From Leptospira bouyouniensis (lineage in GTDB: Bacteria; Spirochaetota; Leptospiria; Leptospirales; Leptospiraceae), in assembly GCF_004769525.1 (NCBI RefSeq), contig NZ_RQFT01000017.1, positions 77,491-141,490 of the forward strand: a stretch of 64,000 bases of DNA. The letters run 5' to 3'. A model generated the notes under the pieces. The model was not told the origin of the DNA. It saw only the letters and a program-made list of their open reading frames with translations, and did not search any database. Positions 8,469 to 18,265 of this stretch are shown piece by piece. The position numbers and the translations under genes were made by a program. How positions within the stretch are numbered: the stretch's first letter is position 1; every line of letters begins with the position of its first letter.

Positions 8469-9668
8469 TCAAAGTAATTTAGTTCTAAGTTTTTGAAATG
8501 GTAATTCGATCAAAAGATATAATGGAATGGATAGAAGTAATTGGATCAATAGAACAAATATAAAATTGATATGAAAAGAAAATAAAGATACATTTTGATT
8601 TACTTTCAATATTGCGAGTGCAATACCCATAAAAATAAAATGCCATAAGTAAATGGTGTAACTTAGTTTAGCAAATGGTGTAAAAACTTTTAAACTTAGA
8701 AAGTTTGAAATCGGAGATTTTACATTAATCAAAGCTAAATACATAATTCCAGCAAATGATAGATTCTGTAAATTGTATCTTAGAGTGTGAGAGAATATAT
8801 CCAGATTATGCGGAGATATCATTAAACAGAAAATAAGTGCACTAAAAAAAAGTATTGATAACAAATGATAAATTTTTTTGTGATCATTCAGAAAATTTGA
8901 AAAATTCTGATTATTATAAAATAAATCCATCACGATCACACCGATAATTAACGAATCAAATCTTGTTTGCAACGGAGAGTATATTTCGCCATAATAAGGA
9001 GGTTTGCTTGATTCTTCAACTTTAATGAATGTTATGATACGCATTAGGAGCGGAATAAGATAGAAAATCCATAACATTAATTGTCGCTTTGGAAATTTAA
9101 GTTTGAAAAATAGAATTCCACAAAGTATAGGAAACAATAGATAAAATTGCTCTTCGATTGACAATGACCAAGTATGATTATGTATTCCAGGAAAATAATT
9201 GCCGACAAAAAGAAAGTCTCCCCAGACATTGCTGATCCCTTTTTTCAATGCAGCTTGAACTTCTGTTGATACGCCTTTTTTTTCGGAAAATTTTAATAAA
9301 GCGTATGCAATTGTAACTGTAATAATTAGAAAAAAATAATATGCTGGGAAAATACGAAGAGTCCGTTTTATATAAAAACTTCTAAAATCAATGGATTGGA
9401 ATTTTTGCCAATGAAACCAAAGTCCTTTAGAAATTAAAAATCCACTTAAAACAAAAAACAAGTCTACCCCAAACCAAAAGTTCGAATAGATAAGTTCTAG
9501 GATAGGTTGGTTTGTTAGTACGAACTTAAGATTCAAAGCATAATGGTTAATTAGTACAAATATGATTGCAAAAGCTCGCAAACCATTCAGAGATTTGATT
9601 TCAGAAGCATCTGTGGAAAATAAATTATTTACTGATTGAAACAAAATTTGTCCTGGAAATGAAGCCAA
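8469..9668 (-). CDS. Acyltransferase family 3 (OafA/YrhL-like) membrane protein
   Basis: About 399 residues with some ten membrane helices. The opening SLNGLRAFAIIFVLINHY (about 25-42) carries the R and H of the acyltransferase-3 active site. FWFGVDLFFVLSGFLISKGLW (about 64-84) and NHTWSLSIEEQFYLLFPIL (about 161-179) are the other family motifs. Such enzymes O-acylate surface polysaccharides or lipids at the inner membrane. The start is a TTG, at 9668 or at 9644; the latter has AGGA six bases upstream and is the better initiation site. It converges with the U32 gene only 16 bp away. Confidence 0.88.
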   Translation of the reverse strand: MASFPGQILFQSVNNLFSTDASEIKSLNGLRAFAIIFVLINHYALNLKFVLTNQPILELIYSNFWFGVDLFFVLSGFLISKGLWFHWQKFQSIDFRSFYIKRTLRIFPAYYFFLIITVTIAYALLKFSEKKGVSTEVQAALKKGISNVWGDFLFVGNYFPGIHNHTWSLSIEEQFYLLFPILCGILFFKLKFPKRQLMLWIFYLIPLLMRIITFIKVEESSKPPYYGEIYSPLQTRFDSLIIGVIVMDLFYNNQNFSNFLNDHKKIYHLLSILFFSALIFCLMISPHNLDIFSHTLRYNLQNLSFAGIMYLALINVKSPISNFLSLKVFTPFAKLSYTIYLWHFIFMGIALAILKVNQNVSLFSFHINFIFVLLIQLLLSIPLYLLIELPFQKLRTKLL

Positions 9669-9873
9669 AGTTCATTCAAAGTTTGATTATCGATATAAAA
9701 TGGAAATTTTTGGTTAGCCAACATGATGTGAAAGGCTCCAAACATTAGAATCAAATGCATAAAAAAGTCAAGAAAATATGTAGTAAATTTATTGATAAAA
9801 TGGACATAAATAAGAAAAAAAATGACAAAAATAAAACAATTCAATCTTGAAAACCTTAATTCATCTTCATGGG

Positions 9874-9910
9874 AAGGGAATATCCCTTAATTGTTATTAT
9901 CTAGTATAAT
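9874..9910 (+). promoter_or_regulatory. Possible -10 element and inverted repeat before the DUF4349 gene
   Basis: A perfect TATAAT is at 9905-9910, and a 6-bp inverted repeat AAGGGA-ATA-TCCCTT is at 9874-9888, overlapping where a -35 box would be. No good TTGACA is seen. AGGA precedes the GTG start at 9931. The inverted repeat could be an operator, but no regulator can be named. Confidence 0.4.
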
Positions 9911-9930
9911 GATTCTTAATAGGATTTCTT

Positions 9931-10812
9931 GTGAAAAAAATTAGCTTACTCTTCTTTCTTCTTATATTTTTGTTCCTTATCGATTGTGGGAAAGAATCAC
10001 ATGAGGAATCTGTAACTCAAGCGTCTGATGAATTGAAAATTTCAAGTTCTTCTCGTGAGAAAAAAATGTCTCCGAGTGCTCCTGCGATGGAAGAGAGTGG
10101 CGAATCTTCGCCGTTATCGAAAGACAAAACAATCGGACCCGTTTTTCTACCGATTCAAAATCAGCAAGAACGACTACTTGAATTCCAAATCGATTTAAGT
10201 TACGAAACATTGGATTTGGAAAAAACAAGAAAAGATTTTTTGTCATTTGTTAGCAAATATGGATACATTGAAAATAGTTCAGCTACTAATTCTAACGCAC
10301 CTTATATGAATGTAAAGATTCATATCAAAGCAGATAAATTATATGAGGCCTTGTTGGAATTGGATACGTATGGTACATTATTGAATGAAAATATTACAAC
10401 GATTGACCATACAGAAGGAATGGTCTGGGAAAAGATAAAATCCACTCGTGAAAAAATTCGATACAGTCGTAGGGTTACTGCGAACAACCAAACAACAAGT
10501 AATTCCAAAAATTGGGAAGCGATTGAAGAATCGATTTCAGCTAGTGAAGAAAGTTTGGACCAAACAGAACTTCAAATTTGGAGGATCAACGATAAAGTAA
10601 AATGGGCAACTCTGAATGTGAGTTTCAGTGTCCCCACTCCTACAGACAAAATTATTGTTCCTAAATACCAAAATGCACTGGTTGGAATCACCAACCTTTT
10701 CTTAGAGTTAACCTATCTACTCGTTTGGATGATCCCATTTTTTTTACTCGTTGGAATCTTATATCTACCGGCGAAAAAAATAATTCATTGGTTCCAACAA
10801 AAAAAAATTTGA
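9931..10812 (+). CDS. DUF4349 domain lipoprotein
   Basis: 293 residues from a GTG with AGGA upstream. The N-terminal KKISLLFFLLIFLFLIDCGKE is a lipoprotein signal with the acylated Cys at about residue 19. A low-complexity linker (about 20-70) is followed by the DUF4349 region (about 75-285). This contains the ...TRKDFLSFVSKYGYIEN half, an amphipathic coiled segment (SASEESLDQTELQIWRINDKVKWATLNVSFSVP) and a C-terminal membrane helix (LVWMIPFFLLVGILYLP). DUF4349 proteins are envelope proteins of unknown function. Both ends being membrane-linked suggests the middle is periplasmic. Confidence 0.85.
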   Translation: MKKISLLFFLLIFLFLIDCGKESHEESVTQASDELKISSSSREKKMSPSAPAMEESGESSPLSKDKTIGPVFLPIQNQQERLLEFQIDLSYETLDLEKTRKDFLSFVSKYGYIENSSATNSNAPYMNVKIHIKADKLYEALLELDTYGTLLNENITTIDHTEGMVWEKIKSTREKIRYSRRVTANNQTTSNSKNWEAIEESISASEESLDQTELQIWRINDKVKWATLNVSFSVPTPTDKIIVPKYQNALVGITNLFLELTYLLVWMIPFFLLVGILYLPAKKIIHWFQQKKI

Positions 10813-10827
10813 GAATCTAAGAGCGAT

Positions 10828-11256
10828 TCATTCTCCGCAGGATTGAGATTTGATGTTAAATGCTTTTTTCTCTTCCAAATCGGAGATCGTTTTTGCATAA
10901 TCACTTTGTAATTTGAAACAACCCATTCGGTTTTGATTGGATGCATTTTTCATACAATCACAAACTACTTTTGTTTTTTCTTCCAAAGTCAAATTAGAAT
11001 CCACTTGTGGTATGCCAGCTAATTCCTGTTCGCACAAATTTAGTGATTTAAGATAACTCTCATGATGTTTGGAACCTTTTTTTAAAGCTTTAACATGTTT
11101 TTCCCGAAGTGTTAAACATTTTTTTTTGTCAGATTCACTTTGTGAAGTTTTGGCATTTTTTAGACATTCACACATCTCTTTGGATTTTGTTTCTGCATTA
11201 GCAAAAACAGAAAATGGGATTACGAGTAAAAAGAATAGAATTGTGATATTTTTCAT
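10828..11256 (-). CDS. Small secreted Cys-rich protein with internal duplication
   Basis: 142 residues from the ATG at 11256, where a signal peptide begins (MKNITILFFLLVIPFSVFANA); a TTG at 11292 would add 12 residues before it. The mature part has two similar halves. Each opens with C-x-C-[LM]-K-N-A (CECLKNAK, CDCMKNAS), has a central Cys followed by L and a charged helix, and closes with a Cys (NLCEQ, SQSCGE). That gives eight Cys, so disulfides in the periplasm are likely. I do not recognise the family; it looks like a spirochaete-specific helical-hairpin protein. It converges with the DUF4349 gene 15 bp away. Confidence 0.7.
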   Translation of the reverse strand: MKNITILFFLLVIPFSVFANAETKSKEMCECLKNAKTSQSESDKKKCLTLREKHVKALKKGSKHHESYLKSLNLCEQELAGIPQVDSNLTLEEKTKVVCDCMKNASNQNRMGCFKLQSDYAKTISDLEEKKAFNIKSQSCGE

Positions 11257-11561
11257 AAGAAAGGGGATACTTGAATTTGTAAAAAGAGTCAACTTGGAAT
11301 TCTGAATTTCAATTAAAGAACGGAATTCAATTTATGTCTTTCGTCTCAACTTCAATCGATTGGAAATACAAAGTTAGAAGAATCTACCGAAAAAAAATGC
11401 CTCTTGAGTGAAACCTGAACCAAATTTGTTACAATTGCAAAATCTTAAATTTGCTTCATTCTCAGACTTTTTCTATTTTTATCTGATTGCTTTTCTTAAG
11501 TACATTTATTCAATACATTTTGTTTAGTTCCAATTCGAATGGAACGAATCTTTTGAATCAC

Positions 11562-12239
11562 ATGATTAAAATTTTACTCATAGAAGATGAACCTGGGATA
11601 CAAGAGACAATTCAAATTGCACTTGAAGCTGATGGGTTTTCGCTATCAATTTCATCCACTGGTTCGGAAGGATTAGAAATGTTAACGGATGAGTTTTCAT
11701 TGATCCTACTTGATATAGGTTTACCAGACCAAAACGGATTTGAAGTCCTCAAATCCATTCGCCAAAAATTCCAAACCCCTGTGATTTTTTTGACGGCACG
11801 TAATTCCGAAATTGATAAGGTTTTGGGATTAGAAATTGGAGCAGATGATTATATTGTAAAACCATTTAGTCCGAGGGAACTTTTAGCAAGGATTAGGGCG
11901 ATTCTAAGACGAACTCAAAATCCATTGGAAATGGAACAAAAATTGAATCAAAAGATTAGAATATCTCTCGAAAAAAAACTGATATACTTTAATGGAAAAA
12001 GTTTGAATCTTTCGCCTTACGAATACAAAACGATGGAATTGTTTTTTAAGTGGCCTGGACGTATTTTTACACGTGAAGAAATTATGGACAATGTTTGGAC
12101 AGAACCCGAAGATAGTTTTGATCGTGCTGTTGATACTGTGATTAAAAATATCAGAGCTAGATTCAAAGAATTGGATTTACATTTTGATCCAATCGAAACA
12201 AGACGAGGGCAAGGTTACGGTTTAAAGGAAAATATATGA
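11562..12239 (+). CDS. creB: OmpR-family response regulator, CreB-like
   Basis: 225 residues from the ATG at 11562; the reading frame extends further upstream but the receiver domain starts exactly at MIKILLIEDEPG. The acidic pocket is E8/D9, the phosphoacceptor D51 is in LILLDIGLPDQNGFEV, and the Lys is in DDYIVKPFSPREL. The winged helix (about 125-222) has LSPYEYKTMELFFKWPGRIFTREEIMDNVW and ends RRGQGYGL. The gene overlaps the downstream histidine kinase start by ATGA and is followed by creD, which supports CreB rather than a generic OmpR member. Confidence 0.85.
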   Translation: MIKILLIEDEPGIQETIQIALEADGFSLSISSTGSEGLEMLTDEFSLILLDIGLPDQNGFEVLKSIRQKFQTPVIFLTARNSEIDKVLGLEIGADDYIVKPFSPRELLARIRAILRRTQNPLEMEQKLNQKIRISLEKKLIYFNGKSLNLSPYEYKTMELFFKWPGRIFTREEIMDNVWTEPEDSFDRAVDTVIKNIRARFKELDLHFDPIETRRGQGYGLKENI

Positions 12240-13683
12240 ACCTTTGGTTACGAATTATCGTTAGTTTTTTTTTATCCTATCTATTGGTTTTTATTATCTA
12301 ATCGATAAAACAGAAGAATCTATCCGTCCTCGGTATATGGAAACGATTGAAGAATCGTTGAATGATACTACGCATGTACTGTCAGCAATTGTCGAAGAAA
12401 AAATAAAGTCGAATCCTAAGGAAAGATTTCATTTTAAAGCACTTCTAGAACAAATATTTCGAAAACCATTTCAAAATGTTCGTAACCGTACTTTTGAAGC
12501 AAAAATTTATTCACTCTTAAAAACCAATGCAGACATCCAGATGTACATTACGGATGCAAATGGCATAGTGATCTTTGACTCAGAGAAGTTTCGTGAAGGA
12601 CTAGATTATTCTAAATACAATGATGTTTATCTAACTTTAAAAGGAAAGTATGGAGTTAGATCGAGTAAAATGATCGAAACGGAAAAAGAAGGGGCTTTGT
12701 TCATTGCTTCTCCAATCCGTTACGAAAATGAAATCATTGGCGTACTAACAGTCATTAAACCTAAGATAGGTGTGATTCCATTCATTGAAGAAGCAAAAAA
12801 CAAATTTTGGCGAATTTCATTATTAGTTGCCTCTTCAATTGCAATTGTATTTAGTTTGCTTGCTTATATTAGTTTTCGGCCTATCCTGCGATTATCGAAG
12901 TATGTAAATGCTTTAAGAACAAATGATAAAAAACCCTTTCCAAAATTAGGAATAAAAGAGTTGAATGATTTGGGAAAAGAAGTGGACCAACTTGTCATCG
13001 AACTTGAAGGAAAAAAATATGTTGAGTCTTATGTACAAACTCTTACTCACGAAATCAAAAGCCCACTTTCTTCTATATTAGCATCTGTCGAGTTAATACA
13101 TTCTCATCCAACTGAGATTGACAGATTGACAAAAACAATAGATGCGGAAGCAAAACGAATTCAAAATTTAATTGATCAATTGCTAGAGTTATCGTCTTTA
13201 GAAGGGAAAAATTCAATCCAGTTAGAAGATACAATTCATTTGGTTCCATTACTTGAGGAAGTGATCACACGTTTTGAAATTGAGTTAGAAAGAAAAGCAT
13301 TGATTGTGAAACGAATTTTTCCAAACCATTCATTTCAAATTAGAGGAAATCAAAACTATATGCGTATGGCCATCGAAAATATCATACGAAACTCAATTGA
13401 ATTTGCAAATCCAAATGATACGATCACTGTTCGAATAGAATTTGATGAATCATCACAAACGAATCTTGTGATTTCTGACCAAGGACAATCAATTCCTGAT
13501 TATGCTTTTCCAAAATTGACCGAAAAGTTTTTTTCGTTGCCGAGGCCAATTGGAAATCGAAAAAGTTCTGGTTTAGGTTTAAGTATTGTGAAGGAAATTC
13601 TGGATTTGCACCGAGCAGCTTTAAAAATTCGAAATCTAAATCCAAAGGGTGTTGAAGTGAAAATTGAGTTTCGAAATGATTAA
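12236..13683 (+). CDS. creC: CreC-like sensor histidine kinase, frameshifted at its N-terminus as read
   Basis: The ATG at 12236 overlaps the creB stop and starts MNLWLRIIVSFF, but that frame stops at 12299. One extra T in the 9-T run at 12265-12273 would join it to the long frame through ILSIGFYYLIDKTEES, giving a normal N-terminal membrane helix. An uninterrupted frame from an internal ATG runs 12337-13683 (448 codons). It has a periplasmic sensor region with LLKTNADIQMYITDANGIVIFDSE-like PAS features, a second helix at about 160-183 in that numbering, HAMP, HisKA with H238 in THEIKSPLSSI, and an ATPase with SGLGLSIVKEIL. The frameshift may be a sequencing error, a real mutation, or slippage. 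creD follows. Confidence 0.8.
12265..12273 (+). other. Nine-T homopolymer at the creC frameshift
   Basis: AG followed by nine T then ATCC. Before the run the frame encodes MNLWLRIIVS; after it the creC frame is offset by one base. Ten T would restore a continuous gene. Homopolymers of this length are both common sequencing-error sites and natural slippage sites. Confidence 0.75.
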
Positions 13684-13685
13684 CC

Positions 13686-13720
13686 CTCACACAATCCTCA
13701 CATTGCTAACATAATATACT
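13686..13720 (+). promoter_or_regulatory. cre-tag-like direct repeat and -10 region before creD
   Basis: CTCAC (13686-13690), six bases, then CTCAC (13697-13701). This is the spacing of the E. coli CreB-binding cre-tag, TTCAC-N6-TTCAC. TAATAT/TATACT -10-like hexamers follow at 13712-13720, about 10-13 bp further on, the arrangement expected for an OmpR-family activator that replaces a -35 box. The repeat starts three bases after the creC stop codon. Regulation by CreB is inferred from the match and the gene order. Confidence 0.6.
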
Positions 13721-13757
13721 CACCATTATCAATTATATTTGATGTTAGGAGTTTTTT

Positions 13758-15089
13758 ATGAGCAAATTAATATCATCTGTAAACATACGTCTTTTGATCT
13801 TGGGTGTGATGGTTATTTTATTTATCATCCCACTTTCAATGGTTGGTTCCTTAATTGAAGAGAGAAATCAATCTCGATTGGATGCAGTTTCCGAAGTGGG
13901 TCAAAAATGGAGTCAAAACCAAACATTACTTGGCCCTGTACTTGTGATTCCTTACAACATAAGGATTCCGAAATCTGGTACTTCACAAACAAAAGAAAAA
14001 TGGGACTATATCACAGAATATGCCTATATCTTACCGGAGGAACTTACATATAATGTAGAGATGGTGACTGAAGAACGAAAACGTGGGATTTACCAAATTC
14101 CGTTGTATACCAACAAAATTAATGCTAAAGGTAAATTTGCGCCTGTTAGAATTTCTGATTTTCCGATGGATACAACTTATATTTATTGGGAAGATGTTAG
14201 ATTGATCGTTTCCGTTTCCGACTTAAAAGGATTAGGTGGTGATTTAAAACTAAATTGGAATGGAAAAGAAAAAGTTTTCACTCCAGGAACAAAATCTAAT
14301 TTTTTTACTTCAGGAATGAGTCTTCCTATTCATTTAGATGATAACATTGGATTTTCCAATTTCAATATGGATGTATCCTTAAAAGGATCAGATACATTTT
14401 CTATCATACCAATTGGCAAAAAAACCAAAATGATGATGGAATCAAATTGGAAAGACCCTTCTTTTAATGGAAATCTTTTACCAGTGGATCGTGAAATTCA
14501 TGAAACTGGATTCCGATCTCTTTGGGAATCATCGTACTTCTCTCGGTCTTATCCACAAGTGATCCATGCATTGGATGAATCGATCGTGAATTCAATTTAC
14601 AATTCAGCTTTTGGAGTGAGTTTACTAATTCCAGTTGATCATTATTTAAAATTAGAACGTTCAGTTAAGTATGGATTACTTTTTATTGTCACCAGTTTCA
14701 CTTTGTTTTTTTTGATGGAAGTGTTTGGAGGAATTATATTACATCCGATACAATATGTACTCATCGGATGTGCTATGATCATTTTTTATGTTTTGAATTT
14801 ATCATTTTCGGAACATATTGGTTATTTAGGTGCATATATGATCTCATCTCTTGCAGTTACTTCGCTGATTGGATACTATGCTATTCATGTTTTACAAAAT
14901 AGAAAGAAAGGAATTATCACGTCGATGTATTATCTTTCATTGTATTCTTTTTTGTATATCATTTTGGCTTCGGAAGATCAGGCTCTTTTACTAGGATCCA
15001 TAACTTTGTTTACAATTTTGGCACTGGTTATGCATTTTACACGTAAAATCAATTGGTATCAATTTGGTTTGAACACACATAATACGTAA
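13758..15089 (+). CDS. creD: Inner membrane protein CreD
   Basis: 443 residues, the usual length for CreD. It has an N-terminal membrane helix (about 8-28), then the family motif IEERNQSRLDAVSEVGQKWSQNQTLLGPVLVIPY across about 31-64. A large periplasmic domain follows to about residue 300, then a cluster of five or six C-terminal helices. CreD is the best-known output of the CreBC system in gamma-proteobacteria and is tied to envelope integrity and beta-lactam responses; its biochemical activity is unknown. The ribosome-binding site is TTAGGAG before the ATG. It is third in the creBCD operon but has its own likely promoter. Confidence 0.92.
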   Translation: MSKLISSVNIRLLILGVMVILFIIPLSMVGSLIEERNQSRLDAVSEVGQKWSQNQTLLGPVLVIPYNIRIPKSGTSQTKEKWDYITEYAYILPEELTYNVEMVTEERKRGIYQIPLYTNKINAKGKFAPVRISDFPMDTTYIYWEDVRLIVSVSDLKGLGGDLKLNWNGKEKVFTPGTKSNFFTSGMSLPIHLDDNIGFSNFNMDVSLKGSDTFSIIPIGKKTKMMMESNWKDPSFNGNLLPVDREIHETGFRSLWESSYFSRSYPQVIHALDESIVNSIYNSAFGVSLLIPVDHYLKLERSVKYGLLFIVTSFTLFFLMEVFGGIILHPIQYVLIGCAMIIFYVLNLSFSEHIGYLGAYMISSLAVTSLIGYYAIHVLQNRKKGIITSMYYLSLYSFLYIILASEDQALLLGSITLFTILALVMHFTRKINWYQFGLNTHNT

Positions 15090-15499
15090 AACATTAGAAC
15101 TCTGTAATGAAAAAGATTTTGATTACAGAGTTCTTGCTAACAGTTGAAGATTTTTTCACGATGCATATTATTTGTTTTTAAAGTCAATCGATTGAAATTT
15201 GAATGTTTAAAAAATCCAAATTCGTTCGAAAAATCAGTAATCTAAATTGAATCAACTATTTCTTACCATAATGTAATTTCTAATATCCTACCTTGGATCA
15301 CCCACTTAAGTCTCACTTACACTAATTTATGAAACCATCAGAATGGTTGAATTGAAACAATTAGATAAGAAAACTACAAGTTGAACTGTCAATTATTCAA
15401 ATTTTAAATCTATATGTCGCCAAAAAGGGAATTTTGATCAAAAATTCAACCTTCGTGTTTTGATTTGTTTTGGATTCTTAATTTTTTACTCGTCTTTAT
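15090..15499. other. Intergenic region, 410 bp
   Basis: It contains the creD hairpin at 15096-15134. The remainder is AT-rich leader DNA before the hybrid kinase. I see no gene, RNA or repeat in it. Confidence 0.55.
15096..15134 (+). terminator. Hairpin after creD
   Basis: Perfect 13-bp inverted repeat, AGAACTCTGTAAT at 15096-15108 and ATTACAGAGTTCT at 15122-15134, with a 13-nt loop. It begins six bases after the creD stop codon. No long T-run follows, so it may end transcription weakly or protect the 3' end. Confidence 0.6.
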
Positions 15500-18265
15500 A
15501 TGAGTATGCACTCTTTAGATGAAAGGATGAGTTATTTTTTTAGGAAAATAGGTGCATATTTCTTTGTCTTCATTGTTTATTTTATCTCAGGAAAACTCAG
15601 TTTATATCTTTCTTCAATCGATGGATATAGCACACCTGTATGGCCACCTGCTGGATTTGCACTTGGTTTTGTTTTAATTTTTGGAAACCGAGTCTGGCTC
15701 TCTGTATTTTTAGCTGCATATTTCACGAATACACATTTTTCTGATCCAGATTTTAGCTGGCTTGAAACATTTACTAACAATCCTCAAAATATTTTTATAT
15801 CGTTTGGAAATTCCATCTCGGCATTGTTTGGTGCATATTTATTGAAAAAATGTTCTGATTCAAAATTGAATATTTTTTCTGTTAAAGATCTTTTATCTTT
15901 TTTCGTTTTAGCAGGTCCTGCCGCTGCAATAATATCTTCAATTATAGGAAGTTTTTCATTACTCATTTTCAATATTATCTATAAAGACTTTTTGTTCCAA
16001 ACTTGGTTTACTTGGTGGTTGGGTGATTCTATTGGTATCATCATATTTACTCCCATTCTCATTTTGACGCATAAATGGATTTTAAAAGAAGAAACGGGGA
16101 TGAGGTTAATTCTCTTTTGTTCCGCGACAATGGGAACATTTGTTTTGACACTTACTATTTTTTTTGTAACACGAGATTGGGAAAAAGAATTCATTCAATA
16201 TCGCATCAAGACAGATGGTCAGATCATTTCTTCTGAAATAGAAAACCGAATCTTTGAAAATTTGAGAGTTGTGAAGTCATTGGGTTCATTTATTTCAGTA
16301 CAAAACAGTTTAAATAAAAAAGAATTCGATACGTATGCTAAGTCAATTTTGGATGAAACAGAAAGTGTATCGGCTGTGTCCTGGAATTTAAAAATTCCAC
16401 ACTCTAAACGAAGTTTATATGAAGCAAAACTCAAAAATGATTATCCAAATTCAATTGGAATCAATTTGAAAGAAGAAGGTGCTACCAAAATTTCACCAAT
16501 AAAAGAGCAGTATATCTTCGTTCGTTACATATATCCATTTCCTGAAAATAAAGCAGCTGTCGGTTATGATGTTTATTCGAATCCTGTTCGAAGAGAAGCA
16601 TTAAATATTGCAATGCAAACAAATGATTTAGAAATCACTGGGAAAGTGAATCTAATACAAAATGATTCCGATAATACAGGCTTCTTAGTTTTTTATCCAT
16701 TGAAAAGAAACGATGGTGAATATGGATTTGCAACAGCTGTCATAAAAATTACTTCTATTATAAAAAAATCCTTAATTGGGAGTGATCAAAATAATTTATG
16801 TGTTCAGATTTTAGAAGGTGATCAAAATCACTCTAATGAAGTATACAACCGAAATTGTATTACATCACAAGAAAAAATATTCTCTGATTTTTCTCACGTT
16901 CACAGAACAAAAATTGGAAGCCACTTACTAACTTTCCGTATTGTAGCAACAAAAGAATATTTTGATAAGAACTTAACAAATGCTTCTCGTTTTATATTAA
17001 TTATTTCGTCCTTTCTAACTGGGTTACTTGGAATATTAATGTTAATCATTCTTGGAAAAGAAAAAAGTATCCAAGAAATCGTTGAGAAACGAACATTTGA
17101 GTTGGAAAAAGCCAATCGAGTAAAATCTGAATTTTTGGCAAATATGAGCCATGAAATACGAACTCCAATGAATGGAGTACTCGGTATGTTGACTTTATTA
17201 GAAGAAACGAATGTTGATATTGAACAAAAAGATTATTTGGACAATGCTAAAAAATCTGTTTTATCATTGCTAACTATTATCAATGATATCTTGGATGTTT
17301 CAAAATTGGAAAACCATAAACTTGAAATTATTCCAACAGAAACGAATATATATAAACTTTGTCGCGATATACAACTTTTGTTCCAATCCGATGTGATTGA
17401 AAAAAATTTAAAACTAAACCTTGATTTTACAATTGAAGATACTAATTTACATATCTTAGTCGATGAAAATAGATTGAGACAAGTATTAAATAATTTGATT
17501 AGTAATTCACTTAAGTTTACGCCAAGTGGAATCATTACTTTAGCAGTCAAATTGGAACCTAGTAGAAATTTTATCGAATTCTGTGTTCATGATACTGGGA
17601 TTGGAATTTCTGAAGAGAATATGAAGAGATTATTTGATCGTTTTGTGCAATTAGAAGATGCAAGAACAAAACGATTTGAAGGCGCTGGACTAGGGTTGTA
17701 TATATCAAAACAGTTAGTGAAATTGATGGGTGGTGAAATCAAAGTGGAAAGCATCTTAAATATAGGATCAACATTTAAGTTTACAATTCCTTTCCATCAA
17801 GTTGATGTTCCAGTTCAAACAATCATAAGAATAGAATCACAAGAAACTTTTAATTTAAAAAACGTTAATGTGTTAGTGGCAGAAGATAATCTTCTTAATC
17901 AAAAGTTTGTAAGAAAAGTTTTAGAAAAGGAAAAAGTAAATGTGACAATTGCATCAAATGGTATAGAAACAATTCAACTATTGGATGCATCACTTTTAAA
18001 TGAAAGTAGGAAATACGATTTGGTACTTATGGACATTCAAATGCCTGAATTGGATGGATTAGAAACTACAAAACGAATTCGAAAAAGAAGAGATGAATAC
18101 CAGAACATTCCTATCATAGCACTCACTGCAAACAATATGGACTCCCAAATAAAAGAATATTTAGAGAATGGTATGGATGATTGCGTTAAAAAACCAATCA
18201 TTCTATCAGAACTTCTCAATTCAATTTATAAAATATTTTCTAAATCAAATGAAATCAAACAGTAA
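15500..18265 (+). CDS. MASE1-CHASE hybrid sensor histidine kinase with receiver domain
   Basis: 921 residues. MASE1 spans about 15-235 with eight or so helices and the typical SGKLSLYLSSIDGYSTPVWPPAGFALG motif across 30-60. A CHASE-like extracytoplasmic sensor (about 240-485, with VRYIYPF and ...GYDVYSNPVRREAL) is closed by a helix at about 497-520. HisKA carries H551 (NMSHEIRTPMNGVLGML), and the ATPase has GAGLGLYISKQL. A C-terminal receiver (about 790-910) has the phosphoacceptor D845 in LVLMDIQMPELDG. The stimulus and the downstream phosphotransfer partner are not evident. It is not in an operon with creBCD, given the hairpin between them. Confidence 0.93.
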   Translation: MSMHSLDERMSYFFRKIGAYFFVFIVYFISGKLSLYLSSIDGYSTPVWPPAGFALGFVLIFGNRVWLSVFLAAYFTNTHFSDPDFSWLETFTNNPQNIFISFGNSISALFGAYLLKKCSDSKLNIFSVKDLLSFFVLAGPAAAIISSIIGSFSLLIFNIIYKDFLFQTWFTWWLGDSIGIIIFTPILILTHKWILKEETGMRLILFCSATMGTFVLTLTIFFVTRDWEKEFIQYRIKTDGQIISSEIENRIFENLRVVKSLGSFISVQNSLNKKEFDTYAKSILDETESVSAVSWNLKIPHSKRSLYEAKLKNDYPNSIGINLKEEGATKISPIKEQYIFVRYIYPFPENKAAVGYDVYSNPVRREALNIAMQTNDLEITGKVNLIQNDSDNTGFLVFYPLKRNDGEYGFATAVIKITSIIKKSLIGSDQNNLCVQILEGDQNHSNEVYNRNCITSQEKIFSDFSHVHRTKIGSHLLTFRIVATKEYFDKNLTNASRFILIISSFLTGLLGILMLIILGKEKSIQEIVEKRTFELEKANRVKSEFLANMSHEIRTPMNGVLGMLTLLEETNVDIEQKDYLDNAKKSVLSLLTIINDILDVSKLENHKLEIIPTETNIYKLCRDIQLLFQSDVIEKNLKLNLDFTIEDTNLHILVDENRLRQVLNNLISNSLKFTPSGIITLAVKLEPSRNFIEFCVHDTGIGISEENMKRLFDRFVQLEDARTKRFEGAGLGLYISKQLVKLMGGEIKVESILNIGSTFKFTIPFHQVDVPVQTIIRIESQETFNLKNVNVLVAEDNLLNQKFVRKVLEKEKVNVTIASNGIETIQLLDASLLNESRKYDLVLMDIQMPELDGLETTKRIRKRRDEYQNIPIIALTANNMDSQIKEYLENGMDDCVKKPIILSELLNSIYKIFSKSNEIKQ

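Noticed and set aside
9629..9844. Minus-strand 71-codon hydrophobic frame overlapping the acyltransferase start
   Set aside because: TTG start without a ribosome-binding site, AT-driven Phe/Ile/Leu composition, and it covers the acyltransferase N-terminus. Probably chance.
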